From Gonocerus acuteangulatus (Eukaryota > Arthropoda > Insecta > Hemiptera > Coreidae): 64,000 nt of DNA. Shown here piece after piece: positions 10,727 to 21,452 of the stretch. Each line of letters starts with the position of its first letter. The stretch's first letter is position 1. Where the stretch lies: NCBI GenBank assembly GCA_946811695.1, contig OX328124.1, positions 60,156,754 to 60,220,753 of the forward strand, written 5' to 3'. Under the pieces are notes generated by a model that was not told where the DNA came from, searched no databases, and saw nothing but the letters and a program-made list of their open reading frames with translations. Made by a program: the position numbers and the translations under genes.

Positions 10727-11969
10727 AATAAAAATAAAGCCCCAGGAATTGATGGAATTAATGTAGATATCTTTCAAGAAATTTTCAAGCTTTTTCCAAA
10801 ATTCTTAACTTCCCTATGTAAAAAATGTTTTCAAGAATGTCATTTCCCGTCCTTGTGGAAGATATCTAGAGTAATACCGGTTCCTAAAAATAATAATGCT
10901 TTTAGACCCATAAGTATTATCCCCGTAGCAGGCAAAGTTTTAGAAAAACTAATTCAATCCCCTTTATATGAATATATTAATAAAAATTCTCCCTTAAACA
11001 AAAATCAATTTGTTTTATTCCAGAAAAATCTACAATAGATGCCTTAGAATTTTTAGTAAATGACATAGAAAGAGCCTTAACAAATAAAGCCCATGTTCTA
11101 GTCGTATCCCTAGATGTTAAAGGTGCATTCGATCATGCATGGTGGCCGTCTATTTTCAAGGTGCTTAAAGATCATGTATGCCCAAGAAACATATACTTAT
11201 TAATAAAGGATTATTTAAAGAACAGGCGATCACACTTAAGGATAGGACAGATAACCAGTTCAAGGACTCTTGAAAGAGGAACACCTCAAGGATCGGGTTG
11301 TTCTCCCCTTTTGTGGAACCTTATTATAAATAGTATTTTCAAAAATATATCGTCAGAAAAATGCCAAATTATTGTGTTTGCAGATGACATTCTGATCAAG
11401 TTGAATCAAATTTATGTTTTGAACTACAACTTATATGCAATGAGACACTAACAAAAATCTCTAAATGGGCCAAAGATAATAAACTCACATTCCAGCCTGA
11501 AAAAAGAAAATATGTAATCTTCTCAAAAAAACGTTCCGTTCCTCCTCTTGAAATACGGTTAGATTCTTCAATTTTGGAAAAAGTTAATACTTTTAAATAC
11601 TTAGGTATTATTATTCACAAAAAATTAAGTTGGACTCCTCACATCAAATATTTACATAAGAAATTAATAAAGTTAATCCACGCGATATCTGTATCAGCAA
11701 GGCTAACGTGGGGTTTAAATTCAGAAGTCTTGAAAATAATTTATAAAGGAGCCATATTACCATCTCTGACCTATGGGATAGAAATTTGGCACAAAGGGTT
11801 GGAAATAAAACAAAACGCGAGAAAATTAGAGTCAATCCAAAGACTATTCGGTATAAAAGTTATTCGTGGTTATAGGACTATCTCCTTTGAAGCTACTTGT
11901 TTTCTTGCTGACATAATACCAGTGACAATAAAAAAGGAACAAATAATTAAAAAACATAATTTAATTTAA
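10727..11969 (+). pseudogene. LINE reverse transcriptase, frameshifted
   Basis: Motifs appear in family order: NKAPGIDG (about 10727), FRPISIIP (about 10903), LDVKGAFDHAWW (motif A, about 11112), GTPQGSGCSPLLWN (motif B, about 11280), VFADDILI (motif C catalytic Asp pair, about 11380) and FKYLGIII (about 11590). A one-base loss near 11012 separates the first block from STIDALEFL. A second frameshift near 11403, just after FADD, leads into ESNLCFELQL. The third block ends at a TAA at 11967-11969. The enzyme would have made cDNA from LINE RNA at nicked chromosomal DNA. The mutations are scattered, so the copy is moderately old. Confidence 0.9.
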
Positions 11970-12950
11970 AAAAAATCTTTTAACGGGGACTTCCCAATAT
12001 CAGAAATCGAAGATATAATCCCTCTAGTAAAACGAATTCCTCTTAGGGATATAGTGTTACCAGAAAGCGATATTATACATCCTGATAATACACCTCTGAG
12101 GGAAGTATTTACATGTGGAAGTAAAGATGGCTACAATGTCGGTGCCTCTTTTATTGTAATAGAACATGGAACCGTCATCCATACAGGAAAATTCAAATTG
12201 GGCCCATACTGTTCAAATAATCAAGCAGAACAATTCGCGATACTTTCGGCTTTAAAATACATTAACCCCTCGACTAAGAAAACATACATTATAAACAGTG
12301 ACAGTAAAATAACATTACAAAAAATATATAACATACACATTAACGACGAACTAACTGAAGACATTCGCCGAGAAATACACAAAACAAGGACACTAGACAA
12401 AATTGTAACTTTCAAATGGGTGAAAGGTCATTCAGGCATTATAGGTAATGAAATTGCGGATCAAGCCGCAAAACAAGCTGCTCTAGATGAAACATTACCT
12501 ATTAGCTTCAATAAGGCCCCCAGAAGTGCAGTAGTCTATCTACTTGAAGAGGAGGGAAAAGAAGCCTGGAATCTCCGGTGGAGAACATCACCCAAAGGAA
12601 GGCATGTGTATGAATACTTCCAGACATTGACAGACTACATACAAACAAACTAACATACAACCTAACTCAAGTACTAACAGGACATGGTGGTGTGAAACAA
12701 TACTTATACATATTTAGACTTACACAGGACAATAAATGCAAATGTGACGGACAGACAATACAAGACTATGACCATATAATATGCAACGCCCACTTCTAGA
12801 TGGTGAAAGAATAAAATTAATTAAACATGTCGTTCTATCTGGGGACATATGGCCAGTTAATACACACCAATTGATAAAGAAATATTTTGAACACTTTAAT
12901 GCATTTGTTGAGAGAATTCAATACGACCATCTTCATTAACTTCAATCCAG
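11970..12950 (+). pseudogene. LINE RNase H domain and C-terminal tail
   Basis: This continues the same LINE after a frameshift. An open frame of 199 codons (12054-12653) covers the RNase H domain: FTCGSKDG, NNQAEQFAI (catalytic Glu), INSDSK (Asp) and KGHSGIIGNEIAD (His and last Asp). The first motif is normally T-D-G-S, and here the catalytic Asp is Cys, so the domain is probably inactive. A shift near 12650 then leads into LTGHGGVKQYLYIFRLTQ and a CKCDG...DYDHIIC zinc-like cluster, typical of the C-terminus in I and R1 type LINEs. The domain would have removed RNA from the RNA-DNA hybrid. Confidence 0.88.
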
Positions 12951-13345
12951 TTCAACGGACATTTTCTTTTCTTTTTTAATGATTTATTTCTTTCTTTACT
13001 TATTCATTTTCATTTCTTTTCATTTATTTATTTCATTTACTTAATTTATAATATGAATTGTTAACACTTTCTTTATTAATATTATTATTATTTTTATTAT
13101 TATTTATAATTTTGACATTGTTACTAGTTTTTTTTATTGTTTTTATTATTATTATAGTTGCTATCATTTCTCTATCTTAATTGTATTATTGTCATACATT
13201 TAAAATTCAGGAAAAAATTTAATTATAAAATAATATATATTACTTTAATTGTAATGCAGGCAGTATCGACAGATGGCACCTGCAGAATGTAAATAAAGTC
13301 CCACAGTATAGGGTTACTATATTGTGGAAAAAACAAAAAAAAAGT
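12951..13345 (+). other. 3' UTR of the LINE
   Basis: Highly AT-rich (TTTATTATTATT runs), then CAGTATCGACAGATGGCACC, AATAAA near 13292, and an A-rich tail ending about 13345. Confidence 0.6.
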
Positions 13346-13439
13346 ATTCTTATGTTCAAAATTAGATGACATGAAGGACCGATAGGAAAAAAAGCACATT
13401 GGCCAAAACCTATTAGCTTGTAATTCTAACTCAGTTACA

Positions 13440-13680
13440 TTTTCTTTTAGGGTGACTATTTACAGTATTTACATTTTTTTTCTAGTAACCTAGAAAAAAA
13501 TGTAACCTAGTAAGGCAAAAGCGTTACGAATTTTCGCGTGAATTTCACCCTAAAAAAAACATGTTCCGGCGGACGGATTCACGTAGTTAACGAACTAGAC
13601 CTTCCTAAGTGCACAAAGTATTTATGTGCCACATTTCAATAAAATCGGTCAATGTTTGAGCAAGCTACATAGCGGTACAG
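13440..13680 (+). repeat. Dispersed repeat family C, 3' part
   Basis: Carries the family landmarks AAAGCGTTACGAATTTTCGC, TTCCGGCGGACGGATTC, GTTAACGAACT and AAAATCGGTCAATGTTTGAG. Matches 35150-35300 and 31380-31520. Confidence 0.65.
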
Positions 13681-13689
13681 CGCTCCTTT

Positions 13690-13799
13690 TCTTGTTCAAA
13701 GGGTTTTGAAACGTGAAATTGTCTAGTCAGCACTGATATGATCACACTAGTGTGTTTATTCCCTATGGGGGGAGTGAGAAACGCGCTAAAAATCAAGAG

Positions 13800-13840
<41 letters not shown>
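13690..13840 (+). repeat. Family G fragment followed by (TA)n
   Basis: GGTTTTGAAACGTGAAATTG, CTAGTCAGCACT and CCCTATGGGGGGAGTGAGAA, then ACGCGCTAAAA, end in a (TA)n tract at about 13803-13840. Confidence 0.5.
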
Positions 13841-13845
<5 letters not shown>

Positions 13846-14794
13846 TGTACTATAATGCAACACTGGCCGTAAGATGGAGGTGCAGCGAATCCGAGATGAC
13901 GCCAGGGTTGGAGTTCAATGCACTTTGTTGAGTTGGATTTCTCCTTCTTTACCATTACAACTCTCTACGTTCTATATATCGCTAGAAGGAGAAACTTCTT
14001 TAATGGCAAGTAGGAACTTTCAACAGCCTCCTATCGATATTACAAACAATCGAAATAAAAATCCATTCCCCTTTTCACTAACCCCATATTTCAAGGCACG
14101 GTCTCCGGAATACTTTTATCTCTAGACGTGGAAGAATCATTACGACGAAGCATAGTTTTAAACATTTTTCAATCTCTTTTTTTTTTCGTTTTTGAGTTAT
14201 AAATAATTATTTATTTATTATTGTTGATGTTCCGCATCTAAGGCCATTTAATTCCTTGTAGCTGATGTAGGCGCTGCATTTAACGATGCCACTCTAAAAT
14301 ATTAGCTATCACAAACAATTGGTGAGCATTTAGTTATTTAATGTATGTATAGCCAAGAAAACAAAATTAAGTAAATAAATAGAAAAATAAACAAAATTAT
14401 AGTCAATAAGTCACACTAATTATTTAATGGATTGAGTGAATTGTTTTTTGTTTTTTTAAACCATTATTGCAAAAAAGAGGTGCAATGGTTTCTTCTGGTG
14501 ACTCTACCATTTTTTTTTTTTTTTATTTTGTCAAACATTTTAGTCTTATTCAAATAGGTCAGTATTGTATCTATATGCTGCCTGCCTTCAGAAAGTATAT
14601 CTGTCAGGTCATGAGGAATGTCCAAGTTACCCCGAAACCGACATCAGGTACTCATGGGTAGTTGTGAATAAAATAAAATAAGATGTTAGTAAGACTTGTT
14701 CACACCATAACATAACACAAACTGTAAAGCGCATATTGACAGAATGAAGACAACCTAGACATCTTATCACACTAATGCTTTTATCATTAGGAGC
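13841..14794. other. Non-coding sequence
   Basis: Short frames at 13874-14125 and 14467-14661 are not recognisable. T runs lie at 14177-14187 and 14510-14524. Confidence 0.35.
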
Positions 14795-15222
<428 letters not shown>

Positions 15223-16485
15223 GTTATTGGTAAGCCGGCCCACATCCATAGTTTTCGTCAAATGAATACACAGGAATGTATACAGTGCGTCCAAAACAGT
15301 TCATGTATATTTATAAAATCTTTACTTCCATTACTCTAAACGTAACTAAAATGTAATATCTCAGTTTTGTTGTATGCCGAAGTTTTGAAAAACGTATCCA
15401 CTCTATCTCTCGTAATGACTTAAAAAGGATTTAGGGCCGTGATTAAATGCACTAATGTTCAAGGAATGCATTCTCCTTACCCATTTGACCTTTCGCCCTT
15501 CATCGAAGACCAGTCACGATCATGCATGATATCTCAGGCTTTCTAGGACGCGATCAGTCTGGGTTTCTATAGTTCGGGAAACTAAATCCTGAATGTTGTA
15601 TCGATCAGTTTTTTGTTATATTTTTTATTTATATATTCGATTAATCGATTTGATTAATTAACAGTAATTTGATTTATATGTAGTGTTGTATAATTAATAT
15701 ATTCATATAACTGTACGCATCGTCGATAGAAATGCAAAGTGTCGAATGTGAAAAAACGCATTTCTCATTTTCAATCGATACAGATTGCTGTTGGGCTGAT
15801 GTACGTTGTGGCAAACTCTCAATATTTAAAGAAAAAGAATTATCGATTACAGGAAATAAAACTAACGAATGTGCAATAAATCGAATTAAAATATATCATA
15901 AGATAAAATTTATCTTATTTAAAGTCATCTATAAGGTAACTAAACACTTTTCACATAAATAATATTAATACAACTGTATATGTGTTTAATTTCCATTGTA
16001 TTATTATAAGTTTATTTAATTCAAGGACATTGGGATAATTAAAGTTGTTTCAGTTGCTTAAAAAAAAAATGTAGAAAAAAAATGTCCTGATATCTATGGG
16101 CTCTGCCTGAGAAGATCAACATACTTGGAGACTATCCGAAGGTCCTTTCTCAGCCGTGGGATGTCTTCGGGTGAAGGATGCTTAGTAGGAGAGTGTTAGA
16201 TTCATTGAATTATTAGTTAGTGGAAGGATTGTTATCTATCTTTCAATGCTAAAAAAGTGTAGGTCTAAAATCGCGCGCCACTAGCCACACTGCCATGGCC
16301 GATTTTAGGCTTGATCTTATTATTATGTATTAATTAGTCCTCATGGAGCCTTATATTTTATTGAAATAAACGTTCTTCTACGCTAATACAAATTAAAAGT
16401 TCATGAGTAATCTATCAAATAAAATCTCAAAATATGAATTTCATTAAGATTCTTTTTTATGGTTACTGTTAGAACCCATTATATA
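15223..16485. other. Non-coding sequence with possible LINE 3' UTR
   Basis: A 76-codon frame at 15732-15962 (start MQSVECEKTHFS) is followed closely by a donor-like ATAAGGTAACT, but the protein is unrecognised. The stretch 16080-16380 ends with TTTTATTGAAATAAACG and could be a retrotransposon 3' UTR. Confidence 0.3.
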
Positions 16486-16489
16486 TTAA

Positions 16490-16645
16490 TTAAAGGCTAG
16501 GTGGGCCTAGGGACGTTTTGGGGCCCCGAATCCAGCCCAGGAACGACGAGACTAGAAGATAAAATCTTCAGTGCACGTGAGTTTTGAACTCAGGTCTTCC
16601 AACATATTAGTGTTCTACCAGTGAGCACACCTCACTCCTAATAGA
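16490..16645 (-). mobile_element. tRNA-headed SINE fragment
   Basis: On the minus strand the head (16640 down to about 16565) reads TGTGCTCACTGGTAGAACAC, a good RNA polymerase III A box in tRNA context, followed about 30 bases later by GAGTTCAAAACTC, a B-box-like T-arm. The body ends GGCCCACCTAGCCTTTAATT. The same body occurs at 16818-16945 and 38815-38885. The spacing and order fit a tRNA-derived SINE, not a functional tRNA, because the anticodon arm does not pair well. Confidence 0.65.
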
Positions 16646-16710
16646 CATATAGTAGGGCATCAAAGTTTTATTAAACCACAAAGCGATACTCTTTCACTTT
16701 CTTTTTTTAG

Positions 16711-16812
16711 CTTCACCAGACTACGTTAAACAGACTGGTTCCAGTTGATCACCGAAATTAAGCGACGTCAAGCTTGGCCAGTTGATGAATGTGTGACCAT
16801 CTGGGAAAACAA
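16711..16812 (+). ncRNA. 5S rRNA-derived sequence (pseudogene or SINE head)
   Basis: GACTACGTTAAACAGACTGG, TTGATCACCGAAATTAAGC, GACGTC, then TGTGTGACCATCTGGGAA follow the order and spacing of the 5S rRNA internal promoter and 3' half (GATCACCGAAGTTAAGC and GGGTGACCxxxTGGGAA in canonical 5S). Several changes and small gaps show it is not a functional 5S gene. It is joined directly to a SINE body at 16818, so a 5S-headed (SINE3-like) element is plausible. Confidence 0.75.
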
Positions 16813-16817
16813 AGTAA

Positions 16818-16960
16818 CCATTAAAGGCTGGGTGCACCCAAAAACGATCAGAGACCTAGTATCGACCGATGACACTAGCAGATAGAATCTTTAGTGTGTG
16901 CCCGGGTTTTGAGCTGAGGTCCTCCAGACGTGAGTCGAGTCGTCCAAACACATCCAATCT
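16818..16960 (-). mobile_element. SINE body shared with 16490-16645
   Basis: TAAAGGCTGGGTGCACCC, AACGATCAGAGACC and GTTTTGAGCTGAGGTCCTCC match the neighbouring tRNA-headed copy. The minus-strand tRNA-like boxes are more decayed here. Read on the plus strand, the same body follows the 5S-like head. Confidence 0.55.
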
Positions 16961-17589
16961 CGGCCCCTCTCCTCTATCCGAATACCAATGGAAATATGAG
17001 TACCCTTTGACAAGAATTTCAATATATGAATGCGATTAACTATTTTTTGCGATAGCCGCCGTGAAAAACTTAAGAAATGATGATCATCAATGATGATGAC
17101 TTTTTTATATTATTTATTATCATATCAAACATTTTTGAATGTCATATGTATTTGTCCTTCTACTTGTTTCCTGAAAGTCTGGGTTTAAGGGATGTCCCTG
17201 GACGAGTCGTTAACCCCAACCTTCAAGTTCATCAAACCTTGTCCAGCCGACGACCCGCAGACCGATTTCAATAGCGGGTCAGGCTGGAGGTTCTCTCTAT
17301 AGTTATGCAATAATTACTCCAGGGGATTGGAGACACGTGGAAGACAAATAGAAAGGAGAAGGAGATACTTCTCCATTAGCTTAAATGATAAGCTTATTAG
17401 TCTTAGTTTTTTAGACCAAGGATGTTTTCATAATAGAAATGACCGAATGTTTGATCTTAATGGATTGGGATGCCGGTGGGTTCGTTTTAGATTTCCACAA
17501 TAGTGAAATTAGTGGGAGGCTATCCCAGTTTTTCTGACAACCAGATGACATTTGGTAAACATCTGCAGCACAAATCCAGTTCCCTCAAC
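16961..17589. other. Non-coding sequence
   Basis: A 65-codon frame at 17077-17274 has no recognisable family. The section 17180-17290 is somewhat GC-richer (CCAGCCGACGACCCGCAG) but carries no clear signal. Confidence 0.35.
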
Positions 17590-17935
17590 TTTACAACAAC
17601 AATTACAAAGAAGCTAGGCTAACAGGACATGAAGACATTCCACAAAGCTCAATTATTGACTTACACGTTAAACAAAAAGACGTACTATTGGTATTATAAT
17701 ACAGACTACATCAAACGTAGCTGTACATTCACAGAATGTTGATGGCTGAGAATTAGATTGGACGACACCATATTCAAAACTAAGGAAAATCAAAAACAAA
17801 TCGTAAGCTTTTGTCATTTACATTCTACCAGACGTGAAGAAGTGATTCTGCCCTGGCTATGTATAGTACACAGCCTTCTAACCCATTCATACTTATCGTA
17901 AAACAAGCAATGTAGACTCTGCAATGACCTAGTAG
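17590..17935 (+). pseudogene. LINE 3' end: RNase H tail and C-terminal motif
   Basis: Broken frames read NYKEARLTGHEDIPQS (the end of an I-type LINE RNase H) at about 17596-17645. After stops, STRREEVILPWLCIVHSLLT, HSYLS and QCRLCNDLV follow at 17820-17935. The last block matches the family pattern R-L-R-I-G-H-T-x-L-T-H-S-Y-L followed by a C-x2-C knuckle. It stops abruptly at about 17935, where a foldback-type sequence begins, so the latter probably inserted into it. Confidence 0.75.
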
Positions 17936-18150
17936 GAAAGAGCTGGTAACGCACTTTTTATGAACTGTTTTTTGCACCTTGAAATTTTGCTATAGTGCTT
18001 CTCTTGGGTACTGCGCATAAGGGAACAGTGCAAAACAATATTGCCTAAAAATACGAGTTTTATTCAGTAGCCAACTATCATTAATGTAAAATTAAGACAA
18101 TTATACAATGAATAAATAAGGCAGACACTTTTAAGGGATAACAAGTATAA
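17936..18150 (+). mobile_element. Single arm of the AGAGCTGGTAACGCAC foldback family
   Basis: Begins AAAGAGCTGGTAACGCAC, then ATTTTGCTATAGTGC, GGTACTGCGCATAAGGG, TTTTATTCAGTAGCCAACTA and AAGGCAGACACTTTTAAGGG. It matches both arms of the element at 23985-24680. Confidence 0.65.
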
Positions 18151-18224
18151 AAAAAATTGATTTTTTTTCTAATATTATTATAAAAAAATACAATAATTAG
18201 TAGATTAGTTGAGATTCGTATTTC

Positions 18225-18500
18225 AGAGAACAATCGAATTTCGTAAAAAAAAAACTTTTTCCCGACGTTTCGACATGCTCTTTGGGAGCCTTCTGCAGCA
18301 ATAAATGCTTAGGTGGTGGACGAAGACCAAAGATATCAATTAGGCGATCATATTGAAATAATGGCTGTTAACTTTGGTCTTATTCTATTCTCTAGGTATT
18401 TATTCCAGAAGAAGACTGTCAAAGAGTACGCCAAAACGTTATAGCCCAGTACATAGAGGCTTTAAAAGGGGGTCGAGCTAACATTAATTCCCCCACAAGA
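18225..18500. mobile_element. Penelope-like inverted termini
   Basis: CCCGACGTTTCGACATGCTC TTTGGGAGCCTTCTGC at 18261-18299 is mirrored by AGAAGAAGACTGTCAAAGAG...CCAAAACGTT at 18409-18441. A paired GTTTCG-to-CTTCT box in opposite orientation is typical of Penelope-type ends. There is no coding sequence between the boxes. Confidence 0.5.
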
Positions 18501-19439
18501 TGTCGTGTTAGTAAATAAATGTATATTCATGTTTTTAATTTACTATTTACTTCAAATGCAGTCATTTTCAATACAATATGCCTCTAATTTTGTTGTAAGT
18601 AAAGTGTTAAATATTTTTTGAACAGTCAAAATTTCTTAGGGTCCCCCCTTTCCCCTCAACATACCTCTTACACTGTTAATTGATACATTTAGAATGGAAT
18701 TACAAGTAAATTGTAGCTAATAGAAACCAAAATTTTGCAAAATGCGATCAAATGAAAATTTCACTAATTCTCATTTTGGCTACATTTTAATATTTGTCAA
18801 ATTTATAAGTTTTTGTGCTTTTTGGAATCTGTAATTGATGCTCTTTAACTTTTAGGGAGGGGGTGTATCAAAAGAATTGATGAATCCAAGCTGTAACTCG
18901 TTAAAAGTAGGCTAACCACAGTTTTCCGAAAAATTGGAAAAAATGCTATTTTTTGGCTACCAAATCCGGCACTTTTACCAGTTCAGGACTTCGACCAGTT
19001 CATTTGAAGCAACATTAATTTGAAGAATCATTGAATTGAACGTTCATTTAAGCGTTTACTCCGTATTTCAAGTTTTTTTTTACCCAAAATCAACAGTTTT
19101 TACATAATTGAAGAAAAACTGAAATTTCGCGGTTTTTCGCCTGCCAAAAGTTCTTCCCCAGGCTTTCATGTTCGAAAACTTGGCTTCAGCATACCCACCC
19201 CACAATTAATGTTAGCTCAAACCCCTATATCTATTGGGCTATTAATCGAATTCCAACTATTCCCTGAATTACTATCACCTCGACAGCTAAGAATCTGCAC
19301 CTCATTATAATAAAAATGCATTCTCTATATGTAATTAGCAATGCCAAAACTTATGACCACGAAGTGTAAATACACTAGTATTCCACCGTATGTATAGAGA
19401 ACTCGTGACTCAGGCTGTAGCTATTTTAAGGATCCACTG
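18501..19439. other. Non-coding AT-rich sequence
   Basis: No gene, repeat arm or RNA signature recognised. Confidence 0.4.
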
Positions 19440-19740
19440 CCAACTCTTAGCTGCTATAATAGAGCTGAGAGAGATAAACCCGACCTGAGTGAATGGGCCA
19501 GGATTCCACAAAAGGCTCATAGTTGTTAGAAGAATCCGCTACTAGTTTCCTGGTAGCGGTGGGGTCTTCTCTCGTAGACCGGTCTCCTGGTGACGTCATC
19601 GCTGACGTCATCATCTCAAGGACGCGGCGATGCACCCAGGCCGTCGACCCGACCTCGTGCTCCTCCGAACAGCAAAAATTAATAAAAAAATAATGAAAAT
19701 AAAGCGAGGTTAAACATAGAATAGTAGTAAACAGTAACAC
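19440..19740 (-). other. GC-rich patch with a 97-codon frame and CRE palindromes
   Basis: The block 19490-19670 is markedly GC-richer than its surroundings. A minus-strand frame (19447-19740) reads a hydrophobic AT-rich start, then EEHEVGSTAWVHRRVLEMM, TSAMTSPGDRSTREDPTATR and KLVADSSNNYEPFVESWPIH. It is not a family I recognise. It may be a host exon (weak acceptor TTTTTGCTGTTCGGAG on the minus strand near 19665) or a promoter, given the paired CRE sites. Both readings are inference. Confidence 0.3.
19591..19610. promoter_or_regulatory. Two perfect CRE palindromes, TGACGTCA
   Basis: TGACGTCA occurs at 19591-19598 and again at 19603-19610, a start-to-start distance of 12. This octamer is the consensus for CREB/ATF bZIP factors. 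If the minus-strand frame is coding, the same bases encode M-T-S twice, which is an alternative explanation. Confidence 0.4.
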
Positions 19741-20220
19741 GGTAATAATAAATCGCAGGATATACTTCGAAGAAATGGTTTCCCAGGATAGAAAAATAAT
19801 TAAAACGTTAGATCAAGGATGTAATATAGTGTGCGCCAATAATATCTCCAGGGCTAGTGTCTACTGAAATGCTCCATATAGAACATTTTGGGGAATTGTC
19901 GTAAATCTTAATTCTTTTACATCCAAAAACTTAGAAAAACGTTGGATCTTGAAGATTGTGCTTATTAATTTATTATTGATTACATGCACCGCTTTTTAGG
20001 CACAGGAGCGAATATAGAAAATAATTTCGAAGGGGGGGGAGATTTGACCAAAGGGGGTATACAATACCCCCTAAGATGGAGGGGTACGGGGAACATTTTA
20101 AATATTTTAGTGTAAAATGGAGAGTTTTGAGTTCCTGTGACACCTAGTAAATGTTGAAGAAATTTTTCGTTTTTATACTACCTTCTAAACTCTTCCTTAT
20201 ACCACCTTCAATATGTTTCC
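19741..20220. other. Non-coding sequence
   Basis: Contains G-rich clusters near 20031-20040 and a GGGGGTATACAATACCCCC hairpin at 20054-20072. No gene recognised. Confidence 0.4.
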
Positions 20221-20223
20221 TAA

Positions 20224-20863
20224 GGGGGCACCTACACTGGACCCGTTCCGATCCGGTCCAATAGCCACCGACTGTCGGAAGAAAAACAAACACATGCATC
20301 TCAATGGAGGTGCCTACATTGGTCTCGACCCGACCCGATTCGATCCAATCCGATGGCCACTGGTTCTTGGCCATTCAAAAATGTTTGTTTCTAGACCGAT
20401 TCGGACCGACAAAGCAAAATGTCGCCAACCCACATATGTGTTTCAAGAAGGTCTACAGGTTCTAAATCTTAACCGATTTCAATGCCTTTTTTTTTTCTTT
20501 TTAAATCAAAGGAAATAAAATTTAGAACAACTTTGTCAATTCACATTTTTGTTTTTTGTTTCCCTTGTTTATTAAATTGCGTGGAAAGATGTTTATAACC
20601 ATCCAACGTCTATAACCTTCCAATGTTTATAACCTTCATATCTTAAAATATGAATACCAATACTTCTCTCACCCCCAACAATCAACCTAATCGAAGGTTT
20701 CATTTTTACTTCATTACGAGGTTATTACTGACGAGCTGTGACTAAATCGGATCGGATCGGGTCGGTACCAATGTAGACATTCACGTCTGCCGCTATCGGC
20801 CGTTGTCGATCAAATGAAGTCGGATCGGATCGGGAGAAATACCGGTCCAATGTAGGTGAAGCC
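20224..20863. mobile_element. MITE flanked by TAA, possibly PIF/Harbinger type
   Basis: TAA at 20221-20223 and 20864-20866 flanks a 640-bp element whose ends are imperfect inverted repeats (GGGGGCACCTACACTGGACC against GGCTTCACCTACATTGGACC). The subterminal regions are rich in GATCGGATCGG-type motifs, and the left side contains a direct repeat of the GCACCTAC...GGCCAC block about 83 bases apart. A 3-bp TAA duplication is what PIF/Harbinger elements leave. There is no transposase. Open frames at 20144-20518 are incidental. Confidence 0.65.
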
Positions 20864-20866
20864 TAA

Positions 20867-21379
20867 TACTACCTTCAATAGCCTCCCTATTAAGTACTCA
20901 TGCCTTGTAAACAATTTGTTTTTTTTTTAAATATCCACATCCATGAAATTCATTTATACTAGGCAGGAGAATTTCACCGTCACTATGATAAGGGAAAATA
21001 AAAGGGTTTTCCGAATAAAATAGGACCTGGCACCACAAAAAGCTGTTTTGTTCCTTTTTTTTTTTTTTTTTTTCCTTAAAAGACTTATATCAGCGAGTGT
21101 ATCGTACATGATATGTAACACACATAAATAAATAGCTATTTTACATAATTATTGGCTATTTTTACACTACACATCTTTCGGTTGCTGCTCGTTCTAGGAC
21201 ACTTCATCCTCCTGGCTCGATGACAACCAGTATTCATAATGGACAGACCAAAAACACATGGTTCTCTTATTGTTGAGGGAAGGGCAAATTCTTTAGGTCT
21301 TATCTTGCTTTACGGTATTTCAATTGATGCAAAATATATCAAATTTCACGATATTTTTTGTTAAGCAAAAATAATTTTA
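20867..21379. other. Non-coding sequence
   Basis: AT-rich with a T run at 21053-21073; nothing recognised. Confidence 0.4.
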
Positions 21380-21406
21380 TCTATATATATAAAAATCACG
21401 TGTCTG

Positions 21407-21452
21407 TTTTTCTGTTTTTCTGTTTTTCTGTTTTTCTGTTTTTCTGTTTGTT
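21407..21452 (+). repeat. TTTTTCTG octamer tandem repeat
   Basis: About five copies of the octamer CTGTTTTT directly after the Helitron-like 5' end, a position where invertebrate Helitron-like repeats often carry short (TGTCTG)-type tracts. Confidence 0.85.

Larger units (their letters stand above)
10700..13345 (+). mobile_element. 5'-truncated I-superfamily LINE with RNase H
   Basis: A non-LTR retrotransposon beginning inside the reverse transcriptase and running to a 3' UTR that ends in an A-rich tail (13327-13345), with AATAAA near 13292. The order RT, RNase H, then LTGHG C-terminal motif is that of the I, R1 and LOA group of LINEs. The 5' part (ORF1, endonuclease and first RT motifs) is missing, the usual result of incomplete target-primed reverse transcription. 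At least four frameshifts and one altered catalytic residue show it is dead. No flanking duplication could be fixed by eye. Confidence 0.88.

Noticed and set aside
15732..15962. 76-codon frame with donor-like sequence after it
   Set aside because: Composition is AT-driven, no family resemblance and no acceptor before it. Too weak to call an exon.
16560..16645. Functional tRNA gene on the minus strand
   Set aside because: A and B boxes are present, but the anticodon and acceptor arms do not pair and the sequence continues into a shared SINE body.
16711..16812. Functional 5S rRNA gene
   Set aside because: Several substitutions and gaps at conserved positions and no T-run terminator at the proper distance.
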